Shown here: positions 20,249 to 32,300 of the stretch, in pieces | Position numbering within the stretch: the first letter of the stretch is position 1 | Layout of the letters: the number at the start of each line of letters is the position of its first letter | Assembly: GCA_016719605.1 (NCBI GenBank) | Contig: JADJYW010000001.1 | Coordinates: 806,001-870,000 of the forward strand | Origin: Lewinellaceae bacterium | GTDB lineage: Bacteria > Bacteroidota > Bacteroidia > Chitinophagales > Saprospiraceae | Length of the DNA stretch: 64,000 bases | Direction of reading: 5' to 3' | Made by a program: the position numbers and the translations under genes | The notes under the pieces: generated by a model | Databases searched by the model: none | Seen by the model: only the letters and a program-made list of their open reading frames with translations | What the model was told of the DNA's origin: nothing

Positions 20249-23200
20249 CTACTCCTTCACCACCTTCTGCACCGCCACGCCTTCCGTGGTTTGCAGCCTC
20301 CAGGAAGTACACCCGGCACTCGAGATCGGGCTGCCACTCGAAGACGTTCCAGCCCGGACGGGCATACTTGCGGAAACGCTGCATTTCACGGCCCTGCAGG
20401 TCGGTCACGGTGAACTGCACCTCCTGGTCGCGCACGAGATTGAACCGAATCAGTGTAGCATCGGCAAACGGATTGGGCTGCACGTCAAGCAGGAACGGAT
20501 TGGCCGGTTTGCTTCCGTTGCCGACGCCTGTGGTTTGCGCCGTGAACGGCACGGGCGACTCAATGTTACCCTGGTGCTGTTGCGGCGCGAAGAACAGAGT
20601 CTCCTTCAGGTCACTTACCTGCCCGGTCTCCGAGTTATGCAGTTTGAAATGCAGCTGCTCGCCGGAACTGTTGCTGAATACCGTGAGGAAAAACACATAG
20701 CGGTCCAACGGCTCTATGTACAGCGCCTTCGCGGCGCCGCGCAGTTCAGCGCCGGAAAACGCGCCAATCTCGTGTACGGCAGCCGTGGCGTTTTGTTCGC
20801 CGTTGGCGTACATACCGACTAAGGTCATCGAGTTTTCAAACTGCGTCGGATTCACATTCCAGTAAGCCGTACCGGTTTCCGTCTCACCCCGGGCGGCCAC
20901 CTCCCCGCCGCCAAGCAGGTTCTTCGGCGGATAGGTCAGCGTGCCTGCACCGGTCAGTTTGAGCTGGTAGCCTTGCGGCGGCACGAGGTAGTTCAGGTTG
21001 CCGATCCAGCCGTAGGGCGGGATGAACTGCGCAAAACCGTACTGTCCTTTGATGATGTCGCCGCCGGCCGGGCTGAGCGAAGCAAGGGCATCGTTCACGG
21101 AGAGCGGGTAGTTGGGCAGGTAACCGATCCAGTTCCAACCGTTGCTGAGCGGGATGTTCACCGCGGTCGGATCTATGGTCTGCCCGTCATTTTGATCGTG
21201 TCGGGCTGGTCGGCGCGGAACTGGTACATGGTGGTGTTTTCCAGCGTACTGACAGTGCCTATCCAGGGGCCGCCGTACGCCGAGAACCCGCTTTGCGCTT
21301 TGATGAGGTCGTTGGCCGGGTGTTTCAGCGAAGCCAGCGCCGGATTGATAGCCGGGTCGGGGAACTGGAGGTTGAACGAAATCCAGTTCCAACCGAGGTT
21401 GAGCGGAATGTCGCGCAGCACGAGGCTATTGGTAGACAACACGGTCGGGGCTATCGGCGTACCCAGTACGTTGTCGGGCTGGAACTTGAATGTGTCCACA
21501 CTCAGGTCGTACCGCAAACAGGCGGAGGCGTCCCAGATTTGAAAACGGATGGTGTCGTTCACCTCGGCCGACTCTCCGTAGATGGTCAGGTGCGCGAGTG
21601 TACTTGTTCACCGACGGGTAGTAGCGGATGCTGGCGCGGCCCCGGAGCGTGTCGTTGATGTAAGCGGCCACCAGGTCTTCCTCATCGGTCGAAAGGGCGC
21701 CTTCGATGTTGAGCGCCAACACCATGTTCATGGTAGCCGGGTGGATACCCGCGTCGAGGTTCCAGTTTGGCGGAGCACAAATCACCCGCACGCCGAGCGG
21801 GATGGATTCGTCGCCGCCCATGAAGAAGGGGTTGGCGCCGGTTTCGGTGCGCAGGGTGATCGAGTCGGACCACAGGCCGAATGCCAGCGTGGAATCCACC
21901 TCGAAGCGGATGGCCCGGACTTCGTTCGGCACGAGCGTACCCATGTTGGGCACCACCCGCACCCAGTCGGGCGCGCCGACGATGCTGAACGGTACGGGGT
22001 AGCCGCCGCGGTTGTGGATATTAGCAGTGACAGACTTGATCTCGCCCTCGGTTTTAGTCATGCCGATGCTGTCGGTGAGCCAGGCGAGTTCGTTGCGGTC
22101 CACATAGAATTCCCAGATACCGTTGTTGGGCTTGGTACCTTCGAATATGTTGCCGATCAGGTCTTTGATGCCGTGCAGTTCGGCCCGCAGGATGCGGTTT
22201 TCAAAATACTCATTGTTGAAAGTCGGATCCAGGGTGATCTTGTTTTCAAAGCATGTGATGGCCACGTCTATCAACTGGTTGGAGGTAGCATCAAACAGGC
22301 CCACGTTGTTTTGCACAAGAGGCGGCGCCGTGGCCTGAAAACACCTTGTCGCAATTGATATTTTTATTGAACGTGAACGAAATTTCATCACCCAACTGGT
22401 ACACCCCGTCGGAGGGTTGCGGCAAACTCACCAAGTACGGTGGCTCCCGCTCAATGCGGCCCTGAATGATGTGCGACATACCGGGATTGGTAGCCAGGTC
22501 GCCGGTGCAGGCGGCCAGCGCGCGGATTTCGTACGGCCCGTCTTTCAGCCCCACCGTGTTCCAGTTGATGCGCGTGAAACCGCCGCGCAGCGAGTCCCGG
22601 GCAATACTGCCGTCGGGGTTTTGCAGGTTGTCGGTTTTCCCGATGTTGATCCAGGCGCCATCGCCGCCGGTAGCGCGGTACTGCAGGCGCACCACGTCCA
22701 GGTCCTCGTCGGTACGGTCGTAGCCCGTGAGGGTGATGGGCAGCAGGTCGTCGTTGGTGGCGGCGCTGGTGTCGGGGTGTATCACCCAGCCCGCTTGCGG
22801 GAAACTGATGTCCACCTCGCTACACGGCTCGATGAAGTGCGCGCTGACGTAGATGGCGGAGTACAGGATGGTGTCTTCGTCGGGTACGGCGCCGATGGCG
22901 CCCGCCCGGGAATCTTCGCACTCGGAATAGAGCACCAGTTCCAGGTCGTCGTAGTCATACTTTTCCGGTCCGCGTTCCAGGGTGACTGTGATCGGGACAG
23001 GCTCACCGGGGGGAATGGCGTACAATACCGGGTGATCCAGCACGGCGCCGTTCAGTTTGATGACGGCGCCGTCGGGGTTGCTCTCCGGGCCGGCAGTGAA
23101 GGCGTAGGTGCGCAGTTCATTGGTCGCGCTGGTGTTGCCGAGGGTAAATTTGAACACCGCCGGTTCATTGGCCGGTACGTCGTTGGCAATGCTGCCGCTG

Positions 23201-26200
23201 CCGTCGCGCAGGGACATGAGGCAGCCCTCGCGGTGGGCCGTGCCCGGTTCCCAGGGGCAGGACGATTGGCCTATTTTCGTTTTGAAAATCGGCGTTTTGT
23301 AAAAGGAATCCAGGCCGATGTCCACCGAAAACGCATCGCCGGGATCGTCGTCCTTGAGGATAAAACCGGTGGTCAGGCTCCGTTCTGTGCCGTTGCTTTC
23401 CGTTTTCCCTTTCGAATCCAGTATCAACGCATCCACTACTAAATCAGCACCAACGCCGCTAATGGAGTACCCGAGTGTTGTGTAGAAATGTGCCCCGCCG
23501 CCGGAGCTTACGTCCACGCTCTTCGTATTGGTACTGTCCCAGGTAACCGAGTATTCGTATTCGGCGCCGGCATCGAACGAGATGTTGCGGTCGGTTTTGG
23601 CTTTGGCTTTTTGCTGGTCGTTTTTGGTCAGAATATTCCCCCAATTCTTTTTGGAGAGCTCGTATTTGGCCGAGTCGGCGGTCGAGGCATTCGGGTCGAG
23701 AATCAAGGAATCGAGGTAGCGCATCACATAATTCCGGATGTAATACTCCGTGTACATGAAGGTCGTCTTGAATCCTTCAGGCTGTACGTCCAGTACCGAT
23801 TTCACCTGTGCCTCACAGATTGTATCGTTGAACTTGACCATATCCCCAAAGCCGAACACGATGTTCATACCACCGCCGACGAATACGTCGCTGCCCCGCC
23901 CGCTGCCGACATACACCGAGTCTTGACTATACGGGCTGCCGACAATCAAATCGCCGTCGCTGGTGGCGACACGCTGGTTCAGCGTCAGGCAGGTTTCGAC
24001 GGTTTTGTCGTCCACACGTTTATGCGTGGATACACCGGTAATGCCGATATCCACATTACTCTCCGACGGTATGTTTGTACCTGCTCCGAAGAAGGAAAGC
24101 GATATTTCAAAATCAGGTCCAAGGTGGAGTTCTGTTCCAACCTCCGAGTTGTTCTCGTATTCCACGGTCAATACAGTAGATTTACACACCGACTGGCCTT
24201 TTTCCCAGTAGGCGTAACTGCCGTCGCCGGGCGGGTCGCGCAATACGAGCCAGGGGGTTTCGGGCAATGCCGTGGTGAAGGTGTTTTCTTTCTGGCGAAT
24301 ACCCGTGACAATGGCCTGTTTCACCAAACTCACTTCATTGCCGGCCAGTGTGGTGGCAATGATCTGAAGCGTTTGCAGGTGCGGCGCGACGGGGTTCGGG
24401 TCGCCCACAACGAACTTGTACACTAATTTTTTATCCGGCCCGCCCAGCGTCGTGTCTAATTCCGCACTGGAAAATCCGTTGAGAATGCGCACCGATGCCG
24501 TGTCCACGTCGCAGGGTTGGCCGTAGTATTTCTCCACCAGTTTGATGACTAATGTAGCCGGAGCGCCTTTTTCAAACACCACCTGCGAGCAGGGCGCGAT
24601 CGTGTCTAAGCCGCTCTCGATAATAATTTCCGGATCAGCGTAGTAAATGAAATCCAGTATGCTGTCCTGTGCTGCCAAATCAATCTGTGTCCCGCCGGCG
24701 TTCTGGAAGTATTGGTAAATCGTCGGGTCGCTGTGCTCGGTCACGGCTACCGTGAAGGGCGCCGGGGGCAGGTCGGCGAATTCGTACATGCCGTCTTCGT
24801 TCAGGATGGTTTGCTCTTTCTCATAGCAGCCGTCCAGGGTACGGATTTTGATTTTGCAAACGGTGCCTTGCGGCGTGCCCGGGTCTTGAATGATGGAAAA
24901 TTTGCAGTCGCCGCCGGCCACCACGCCGGTTACCGTTCGGGTGGTCATGTCGTTGAACAACACCCCGGCGATCGGACTGGAGATGTTGATGATCTCCCAG
25001 GAAGCCGGTAAAAACTGGTGGTCTTCAAATTTCGGAGAAAGGACGACCGTAGCGCCCGGCTCCAGGTCAAGGACAAAACGGCCGACGGAATCCGTGTACA
25101 CCGCCGGCGTATACGGTGCTCCGTTCACCAGAATTTCCACCTGTGCGGCGAAACAGTCGGTGTTGGCATAACGCACATACCCCGAAACCGCTACGGTGGA
25201 GCGATCGGTAAAATCTACCTGATCCACCGACGTGACACTGGGGTTGAGCGTCACCTGCCGGGTGGACGGGGCAAATTCATGCGGTTCTGTCGCTTGCAGG
25301 GCGGCAAACGTGGACCACTCGGCGCCGAACGCAGTGCCCGGGCCGGTAAGTTGGGAACCGCGGTTGTTCAGGCGGTTGCCCGCCCCTTCATCGAGGGCGA
25401 AGTAGGCGCGCAGGTGGCGGCCCTGCGGGTCGCGGCCGTAGGTCTTGTGCGCGAGGATGGAATCAAGCGGCTGGATGGTGTCGTACACGGCCACTTCGTC
25501 TATCAGGCCGCCGAAGTAGTCGGTGCGGTTGGCGCCGTTGAGGCGGGCGCCGAGCAGCCAGGTCTGGCTGGTGTCGGAGCCGTTGCCGGTCACGCCGGTG
25601 AAGGTGTTCATGCCCGCCGCCACGCCGTTTTTGTAGGCTTTGACGGTCAGGTCACTGCCCGTTTTTTCAAACGTGAGCGCGATGTGCTGGTAGCCCATGT
25701 CGAGCGTACCGAAGTTGTGTTCGACACCGTTCAGGTAACATTTCAGGTTGTTGACCACGCCGTTAGGCGTGAGCATGAGCCGGAACTCGTTGGCGCCCCA
25801 TTTTTTGGAAATCAGGCACTGGTCGCCGTCGGGGCCGGCGCTGTTGGCCCACAGTTCGAGCGTGGCGGCCTGAAGGTTGGTGCTGTCGTCCAGTCCGATA
25901 TTGGGTAGGGTAGCGTAATCCATTTCGGCGCGGGTAAACTTGAGCGCCCGGTGCATGTAAAACAGTTTGCCCGGCGTGGCGATAAACGTGGTACCTGTGC
26001 CGTAGTTGACCGATTCGATGCGGTAGTAGCCGTCGGAATCTGTTTTGCCGGAGGTACGCACGGGCGGGCGGCTCGGGTCGAATGCCGTGCCGCAGAAATA
26101 CATCGGGTTGCGCCCGATGAGGTCGAAGGACCGGGTGCCCAGTTCCTCGTCCATTTTCCAGTAGTATTTCAGGCCGGGCGTGAGGGAAGACGCGGTTCCT

Positions 26201-27639
26201 TCCATGACCTCGCCGAAGTCCAGTTCGTCGAGGCGGCGGTGGTAAATGCGCAGTTCGTCCAGGCGACCAAACCACCGGGAGCCTTCGCCGTTCAGGTTGA
26301 TTTTTTTGGTGTCTCCGGAGCCGGCAACGCCCATGACGATGCCCGTCAGGATGCCGTCGCGGTAGAGGCGAAACTGCGAACTGTCCTGTGTAACGGCGAT
26401 ATGGTGCCAGTCGGATTGGGTGGAGTCGGGGAAAGGCAACAAGACCTTGTTGCTGCCCTTGTGGAATACCACGCCTTTCATCCCGGCGCTGTCGAGGGGG
26501 GTAAGCGACCAGGAGGCACCTTCAAACTCGAACAGTTTGGCGCCCGATTTGGCCGAGTCCACCTGTACCCAGGCAGTCAGCGACCAGCGCGGGGCCTGGT
26601 TCAAAAAGCCGAGGCTGTCGTCCGCAAACGCGATGTCGCTGGTGGCAAAACGCGCCGAAAAGCCCTGCATCGGCGAAAGCGACACCACGGCATCCACCAC
26701 CGGGCGGCTGTTGGTAGTCTGGACGTAACCGGTCACGATGCCGTTGGGCACCTGAAAACCAACGGCCGGCCCGGGAGCGCCGTCGCCGTAGGCGTTCCGA
26801 CCGACTACTTCGTATTTGTATGGCCGACCGGCAATGACGTTGAAGTCGTTGTAGTTGCGCACTTTGTTGTCGAAACTACCCAGAAAGATGCCGTCGCGGT
26901 ACAGTTTAAATCCATCCGTCGGGAAAGGCCCCAGGGGATTGGGTTCCCAGGCAATCTGAATCCGGTCGAGCAGTTCGCCCTGGGAGGCGGATACGATTGG
27001 CGCAACAGGCGGCAGGAGGAAGTCGCTGAGGGAGCCATAAGCGCCACTATTCGAGTTGCTTTGTGCCGAACCTACGGCTGCATCCCCCACGACGACGTTC
27101 ATGCGCCGGGAATTATTTTGCATACGCGTGTTGCTGCCGTAGTTGACAAAAGCCCGGCCGGGAACATACGCCGCCGCCGTCGGCGGCAAACAGGCCTGCT
27201 CGCCCCCCGGGTTGGTCAGGGGAATATAAAACTTGCGGATGGGCCGTACGCCGGCGGGATTTGCATTAGCGATGAAATTCTGGGCGCCGTTTGACATGCT
27301 GACCGTCCAGGCACTACCGAATAAATCGGTCGAACTCCAATAGGCAAAAATGGAATTGAAATTTCCCACAAGGGTGCGTTGGGCTTGCAAAAGCACCAGT
27401 TCGTCGCGGGTCGGGAGATACCAATCCCCTTTGCCGTTTACCACCAGGTCTCTGCAGGCAACCACGGCCTGGTTCCAGTTGGAATTCGGCAGGTCGTTCG
27501 GCGCTGCGATCAGGCCATAGCCTTCCGGATACACATGAAAGATGATCCCGCCCTCGTAGGTGGACCCGATTTTGTAGGATTGTGCAAATAGTTTGGCCGT
27601 ACAGAGCAGTACGGCTATGAGGATAATTGATTTTTTCAC
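20249..27639 (-). CDS. Giant secreted LamG/FN3 protein with T9SS sorting domain, frameshifted
   Basis: The start is a GTG at 27639 (VKKSIILIAVLLCTAKLFAQ, signal peptide). Order over about 2,463 residues: a DUF1566/Lcl-type domain (GKGDWYLPTRDELVLL, YWSSTDLF); a fibronectin-like module (RIQIAWEPNPLGPFPTDGF); two LamG/concanavalin domains (WHHIAVTQDSSQFRLYRDG; LELWANSAGPDGDQCLISK); carboxypeptidase-like beta modules (VSGYVRYANTDCFAAQVEIL); and a long unassigned region. Next come repeated 'WNVNPTQFENSMT...AFSGAELRG' modules, shared with the HYR protein, and a T9SS tail (VQPNPFADATLIRFNLV). After frame correction the end reads RLQTTEGVAVQKVVKE. Breaks lie near 22340, 21600, 21170 and 20300. The frame is open upstream of the GTG to 27849, but that part is palindromic DNA, so the GTG with a signal peptide is preferred. 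Predicted to be surface-exposed and carbohydrate- or matrix-binding. Confidence 0.8.
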
Positions 27640-27683
27640 GATCAATTGTTTTAAAAATAGTGAAAGAAAAGTTGTGGACGCGA

Positions 27684-27714
27684 GACCTTCCAGGTTTGTC
27701 AAACCTGGAAGGTC
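27684..27714. repeat. Perfect 15-bp hairpin
   Basis: GACCTTCCAGGTTTG pairs with CAAACCTGGAAGGTC across one base. It lies in the leader of the LamG gene, 45 bp before the GTG. A half copy (AACCTTCCAGGTTTGG) is at 4607-4622. Confidence 0.8.
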
Positions 27715-27723
27715 TATTCGGCA

Positions 27724-27805
27724 TTTAGCGCCGCGCTTGGTGTTTTCACCAAGCGCTACCCCGAGTGCGATTGCGCTTGGTGAAAACACCAAGCGCGGCG
27801 CTAAA
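27724..27805. repeat. Large nested palindrome (33-bp arms), family copy 1
   Basis: The arms 27724-27756 and 27773-27805 are perfect reverse complements. Each arm also contains its own hairpin, GCGCTTGGTG-TTTT-CACCAAGCGC. A related palindrome is at 38497-38561. Both are intergenic. Confidence 0.85.
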
Positions 27806-27823
27806 GTGGAGAGTCGGGCGGCC

Positions 27824-27860
27824 CAAGTGACGGGGTGACTCGAAGTCACCCCGTCACTTG
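27824..27860 (-). terminator. Hairpin directly after the S74 protein stop
   Basis: A 17-bp perfect stem, CAAGTGACGGGGTGACT with its complement, and a 3-base loop. It begins 8 bp after the stop codon of the gene at 27868. No T-run follows, so its role as terminator or 3'-end stabiliser is inferred from position. Confidence 0.55.
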
Positions 27861-27867
27861 ACGACGC

Positions 27868-28737
27868 TTACTTCAGCCCTTTCAGCGCATCCACATCTGC
27901 CCGAAGCGACATGTACATTTTTTTCATTTCAGCATTCTCTGCCTCCAATGCCTTGATTCGGTCGGCTTGAGTCTTGATCTGTTCGCTTTTGTCCCGAAGA
28001 ATGGGCACGATATAGGTGACCATTTTTTCGTAGTACAACCCGTTGGGGCGCCCTTGCTCGTCGTAAAACACCAGGGGTGTCAGGCCAAGTGCCTCAAACT
28101 CTTCTGCAATAAAACCTACTTCCCAGGCGGTCGGGTTGCCACCCTTGCGCGTGTACTTTTTTGGTTCCGCCTGCAGCAGCACCTCGAAGTTTTCCTCCAG
28201 GCTGGTAATGTTTTCTTTATATCGGGCCGAGGAGGTCGCTTGCACCACTTCGCCACCTGATCCCCATTGCAACGTAACACCGTTGCCACCATTAGGGCCA
28301 AGATTCAGGAACAGTCTGTCCAGACGTGCTGCGCCGCTACTTGGTACCTTGTTCGTAGCCCCCGTCATCGAAACGGCATACGGAGCAGCCGTCAGGCGCG
28401 GGCGCGGCAGCAGTTCCTGGCCGGAACCGACGAATTTTACCCCGAGGTAGTAGGGCACATCGAATGGTGCATTCAGGGGAAAACCACTCCGTATCCCGAG
28501 CACCACGCTATACACCCCGCCGGTGGTTTCCACATCGTTGAGTTCTTCAAACCATACTTCGGTGCCACCGACTTCAGCCGTATAAAGGGAAAAGCGCACA
28601 TTGTACACATCATCGGGTACGGCGCTGCCATCTATTTTTTTCAGCACGCCTTGTATGGAGAGCGCAGGAATGTTTTGTGAAAAAAGGACTGTTGGGCCGA
28701 AGCAGCAGAAGAGCAGAAAAAGGATACGTGATTTCAT
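27868..28737 (-). CDS. Secreted protein with C-terminal S74-type intramolecular chaperone domain
   Basis: Preferred start at 28737 (MKSRILFLLFCCFGPTVLFS, signal peptide); a second ATG lies seven codons upstream. An N-terminal beta domain reads ALSIQGVLKKIDGSAVPDDV and YNVRFSLYTAEVGGTEVWFE. The C-terminal half carries the endosialidase-type chaperone signature: SSARYKENITSLEENFEVLL, AWEVGFIAEEFEALGLTPLV, GLYYEKMVTYIVPILRDKS, then a coiled coil (IKALEAENAEMKKMYMS). In phage tail fibres this domain trimerises and cleaves itself off. In Bacteroidota it ends many exported fibres. 289 residues, frame intact. The cleavage Ser is probably the one in TSSARYKEN. Confidence 0.85.
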   Translation of the reverse strand: MKSRILFLLFCCFGPTVLFSQNIPALSIQGVLKKIDGSAVPDDVYNVRFSLYTAEVGGTEVWFEELNDVETTGGVYSVVLGIRSGFPLNAPFDVPYYLGVKFVGSGQELLPRPRLTAAPYAVSMTGATNKVPSSGAARLDRLFLNLGPNGGNGVTLQWGSGGEVVQATSSARYKENITSLEENFEVLLQAEPKKYTRKGGNPTAWEVGFIAEEFEALGLTPLVFYDEQGRPNGLYYEKMVTYIVPILRDKSEQIKTQADRIKALEAENAEMKKMYMSLRADVDALKGLK

Positions 28738-29131
28738 TGTGTACAGTGACTTTTGCATTGTTGTGGACGTGAATGCGGTGGTTAGAAAAGTTTATTCGAG
28801 CAGCGCCATGCGGCGTATTCGGCAAAATCAGGTTGCGTCCACAGCGAAACCCGTTCGCGGTAGCAGGCAATTGGTGAAAAGAAAAAAGGTCGGAAACGTT
28901 AAGCCGAAAACGCCGGAGAAACGGCGGTACAAAAACCCGACGACGCGGGCAGCGGCAAGTCAAGACCTTTCACGAGAACGATTGCGGATTAAAAATCAAA
29001 AGCACACCCGACAGCGGATTTGCTACCGACAAATGTCAGGCTGCGCCCGGTACACGAGCGTATCAAAGTGGGTACACGAGCGTATCCGGGGGGGATTTTT
29101 TTTGGTAGGAGATGGCCTATGAGCGTATCAA
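28738..29131. other. Gene-free stretch with three copies of GAGCGTATC
   Basis: No credible gene. GTACACGAGCGTATC occurs at 29050-29064 and 29072-29086 (22-bp spacing), with a shorter GAGCGTATC at 29121-29129 next to the foldback element. These could be operator-like sites or mini-repeats. Confidence 0.4.
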
Positions 29132-29311
29132 GAGGCTGTCTCAAAAGCATGGCTTTGACGGGAATTGATTTTTTTCAGACAGGATTTACAAGATTTACAG
29201 GATAAATGAGGCGACTCTGTCGCCGAAAATCCTGTAAATCCTTTTTATCCTGTCAAAAAATGAATTCGCCTGTCAACGGCGCAATACGGTGCGGACTTAT
29301 GAAACAGCCTC
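29132..29311. repeat. Foldback (MITE-like) element, copy 2
   Basis: 180 bp, ends GAGGCTGTCTCAAAAG and (other strand) GAGGCTGTTTCATAAG, 16 bp with three mismatches. The interior is a long imperfect palindrome with a GGCGAC-TCT-GTCGCC tip, where copy 1 is degraded. No ORF. It ends 6 bp from the stop codon of the hybrid sensor at 29318, parallel to copy 1 near the other hybrid sensor. Confidence 0.8.
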
Positions 29312-29317
29312 CCTCGA

Positions 29318-32300
29318 TCATTCCACATGATCCGACGGCAGTTTGCCAAACCGCTTTTTATAGTTCTGAGAAAAATGTTTGACCTGCCGGAAACCAACCG
29401 AGTACGCCGCCGCTTTCACGGAGGACACCTCCCGATTCTCCAACAAGCGCCGGGCTTTCTGGAACCGCGCCTCATCGAGGTACTGCGCAGGAGTAAGGCC
29501 GGTGAGCCGTTTCAACTGTCGGAAAAACGAGGCCCGGCTCATCGCCAGCGCATCGGCCAGCATTTCGGCGGTCAGGCTAAAATCGCCGAGACGCTTTTCT
29601 ACCTGTTTTTCAAAATCCTCCAGCCAAGCCTGGTCTTCGCGGGAAAAGGTTTCTGGTTGGAAGGTTGGAGGGTTGGAGGGTTGGAGGTTCTGGTTGGAAG
29701 GTTTCTGGTTGGAAGGTTGGTATCCTGTTGCTGTAGTTTTGGAGGAGGTTTTCCACCCGGGCCAGCAGTTCGTCTTCTTCGAATGGCTTGAGCAGGTAGT
29801 CGTCTACGCCGATTCGCAGGGCGCGCAGTTTGTCGCGCAGGTCGGCCCGGGCGGTGAGCATCACCACCGGGATGTGGCGCCAGCGGTCGTCGCCCTTCAG
29901 TTTTTCGAGCAGTTGGAAACCGTCCATGACGGGCATCATGATATCGGAAATGATTAAATCGGGTTGGATGGGGTTGGAGGGTTTCTGGTTGGGAGGTTGG
30001 AGGGTGGGAGCCAGCAAGTCGAGGGCGACTTTTCCGTTTTCGGCGGTGACGACTTGGTATTTCTCAGACAGAATGGACTGCACATAATCGCGCAGGCTGT
30101 CGTTGTCTTCCACCAGAAGGATGGTTTTTTCCAATGGTAGTTTCGGTGTGAGAACCGATGGCTGTGAAGTGGTATTTGCCATGCCCGATTCATCAGGCAG
30201 CATTTCCGGCACATCATTGTTTACGCCGAACACTTCTTTTTTAGGAAACTCGAAGAAGAAACTACTGCCCTGCCCGAGAGTGCTTTCTGCTGTTATCCGG
30301 CCTTTCAGTAGTTCAGCGAATTCGCGGCAGAGGGCCAGCCCGATGCCCGTGCCGCCTTCGATCGGGGCGTCGGGCCGGGAAGTTTGATAAAAACGTTCGA
30401 ATACCTGCGGCAGGTCGTCGGGGTGGATACCGCGGCCGGTGTCGTGCACGCCGATCCGGATGGTACCGTTGGCTTCCGACACCGTCACCCGAACGGCGCC
30501 GCCGGCATGCGGGGGTGTAAATTTCAGGGCGTTGGACAGCAGGTTGTTCAGCACTTTTTGCAGTTTGTCTTCATCCACCAACACCCGCAGGCGTTCGGGC
30601 AACTGGTACTCAAATACGAATAGAATGCCGAGCCGTTCGGCATGGCTCTCAAACGCACTGACGACGCGGCGCAGAAAGGGCTGGAGCGAAACCGTGGTTT
30701 CCTGTACCTGCATTTTGCCCGACTCCAGTTTGCTCAGATCGAGGATTTCATTGACCAATTGGACCAGTTGTTTGCCGTGTTCGTGGGCTGTTTTGGCGTA
30801 GGTGAAATCCCGGCTTTCGAGGCGCTTGCCTTTCAACATGGAACTCAGCGGCCCCAGCATCAACGTGAGCGGTGTGCGTAATTCATGGCTCACGTTGGCG
30901 AAAAACCTGCTTTTCGCCTGGTCTAATTTTTTTAGTTCCTCCGTCTGGTGGCGGATGGTAGCGGTCTGGCGACCCACTTCCGCTTCCAGGCGTTCCTGCT
31001 CCTGGCGGTGTTCGCGGGTGCGCCAGTATACCCAGCCCCAAACACCGGCAGCGAGCGAAAGCGCTACCAGTAACAGGAACCACCAGCGCTGGTAAAATGG
31101 CGGCAACACCGTGAGTTCGATGCCCAGTTCGTTGGCAGCCCAGGTACCGTCGGCAGCTTGCGCGCGTATGCGCAGGCGGTGTGTGCCGTGCGGGAGACTC
31201 GACAAGCGCAGTTCCGGTTCCCGAATACTTTCCCAATCGGCAGAGACGCCTTCCAGTTTCCAGGTATAGGTCACTTGCTCGGCGGCGAAATAATCCAGCA
31301 GGGCAAATTCCAACTGAATGTATCGGTCGTCGGGGTACATGGTGAACCGCTTGTGCCGGACGATTTCCGCCAAGCGGTTTTCCAATTGCCCGGTGCCGGC
31401 ATCCAGTACACTAAAAGCCGACACGACGAGCGGGGTGGTGTTTTTCCCTTCGGCCGTTTTGGTGTAAAAATCGTCGGGATGGAAAGCGGTTACACCGTTC
31501 AGGCCACCGAAATAGAGCGTACCGTCGGCGCCCATACAGTGTGACGTCCGGTTGAATTCATTGTGCGCGAGTCCGTCGGCCGTCAGCCAGGTATGCCGCA
31601 CCTGAAGGCTTTTTTTATCCAATTGCACAATGCCGTAATCGGTGGGCAGCCAGAGGTGGTGGTGCCGGTCTTCGTAAGCCGCATACACCACCCCGTTGAG
31701 CAGGCCGTTTCCGCGAAAAATCACCCGCGTATGTCGTCCGGGCGGCGCCTTGCGATCCCAACGGATGAGTCCGCCGCCGGCGGTGCCGAGCCAGAAGATA
31801 CCGTCCTGATCTTCGTAAAAATGGTACATGAAATCGTAGGGGAGGAAGTACGCTCCTTCGCCGCCCGACCAGTACCGTCCGGCCACCCCGCCGCCGGGTT
31901 TAAGATGAAACAAGCCCTGTTCGGTGCAGGCCCAAATTTGGCCGGAGCGGTCTTTGCCGAGCCAGGAAATATTGGCGTGGTCGAATTCCGGGAAATGCGC
32001 ATCCTTCCAGGGTTTGGCGGTTTCGTCGGCGGGATTGTAAATGGTCAGGCCGTTCCCATGGCCGAGCAAAACCCGCTGCGGGTTTTCCTCCACGATGCTC
32101 CAGATATAGCCGTAATCTTTTTTTTGCAGCAAGTGCTGTCGGATAAGTTGACCGTCGGGAGCCGCTTTAAACAAGGAAAGAGTCTGCCAGGAATTGGAGC
32201 CTGTGATGCACTCGGTCCATACGTTCCCGTCGGCACTTTTCGCGATACCGATGGCACAATCTCCCGGCAAGCGTTCGGCAGTACCGGTTTGCGGATCAAC

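Noticed and set aside
27640..27849. Upstream extension of the LamG protein to an ATG at 27849
   Set aside because: The 70 extra codons are translated palindromic repeats and would bury the signal peptide; the GTG at 27639 is preferred.
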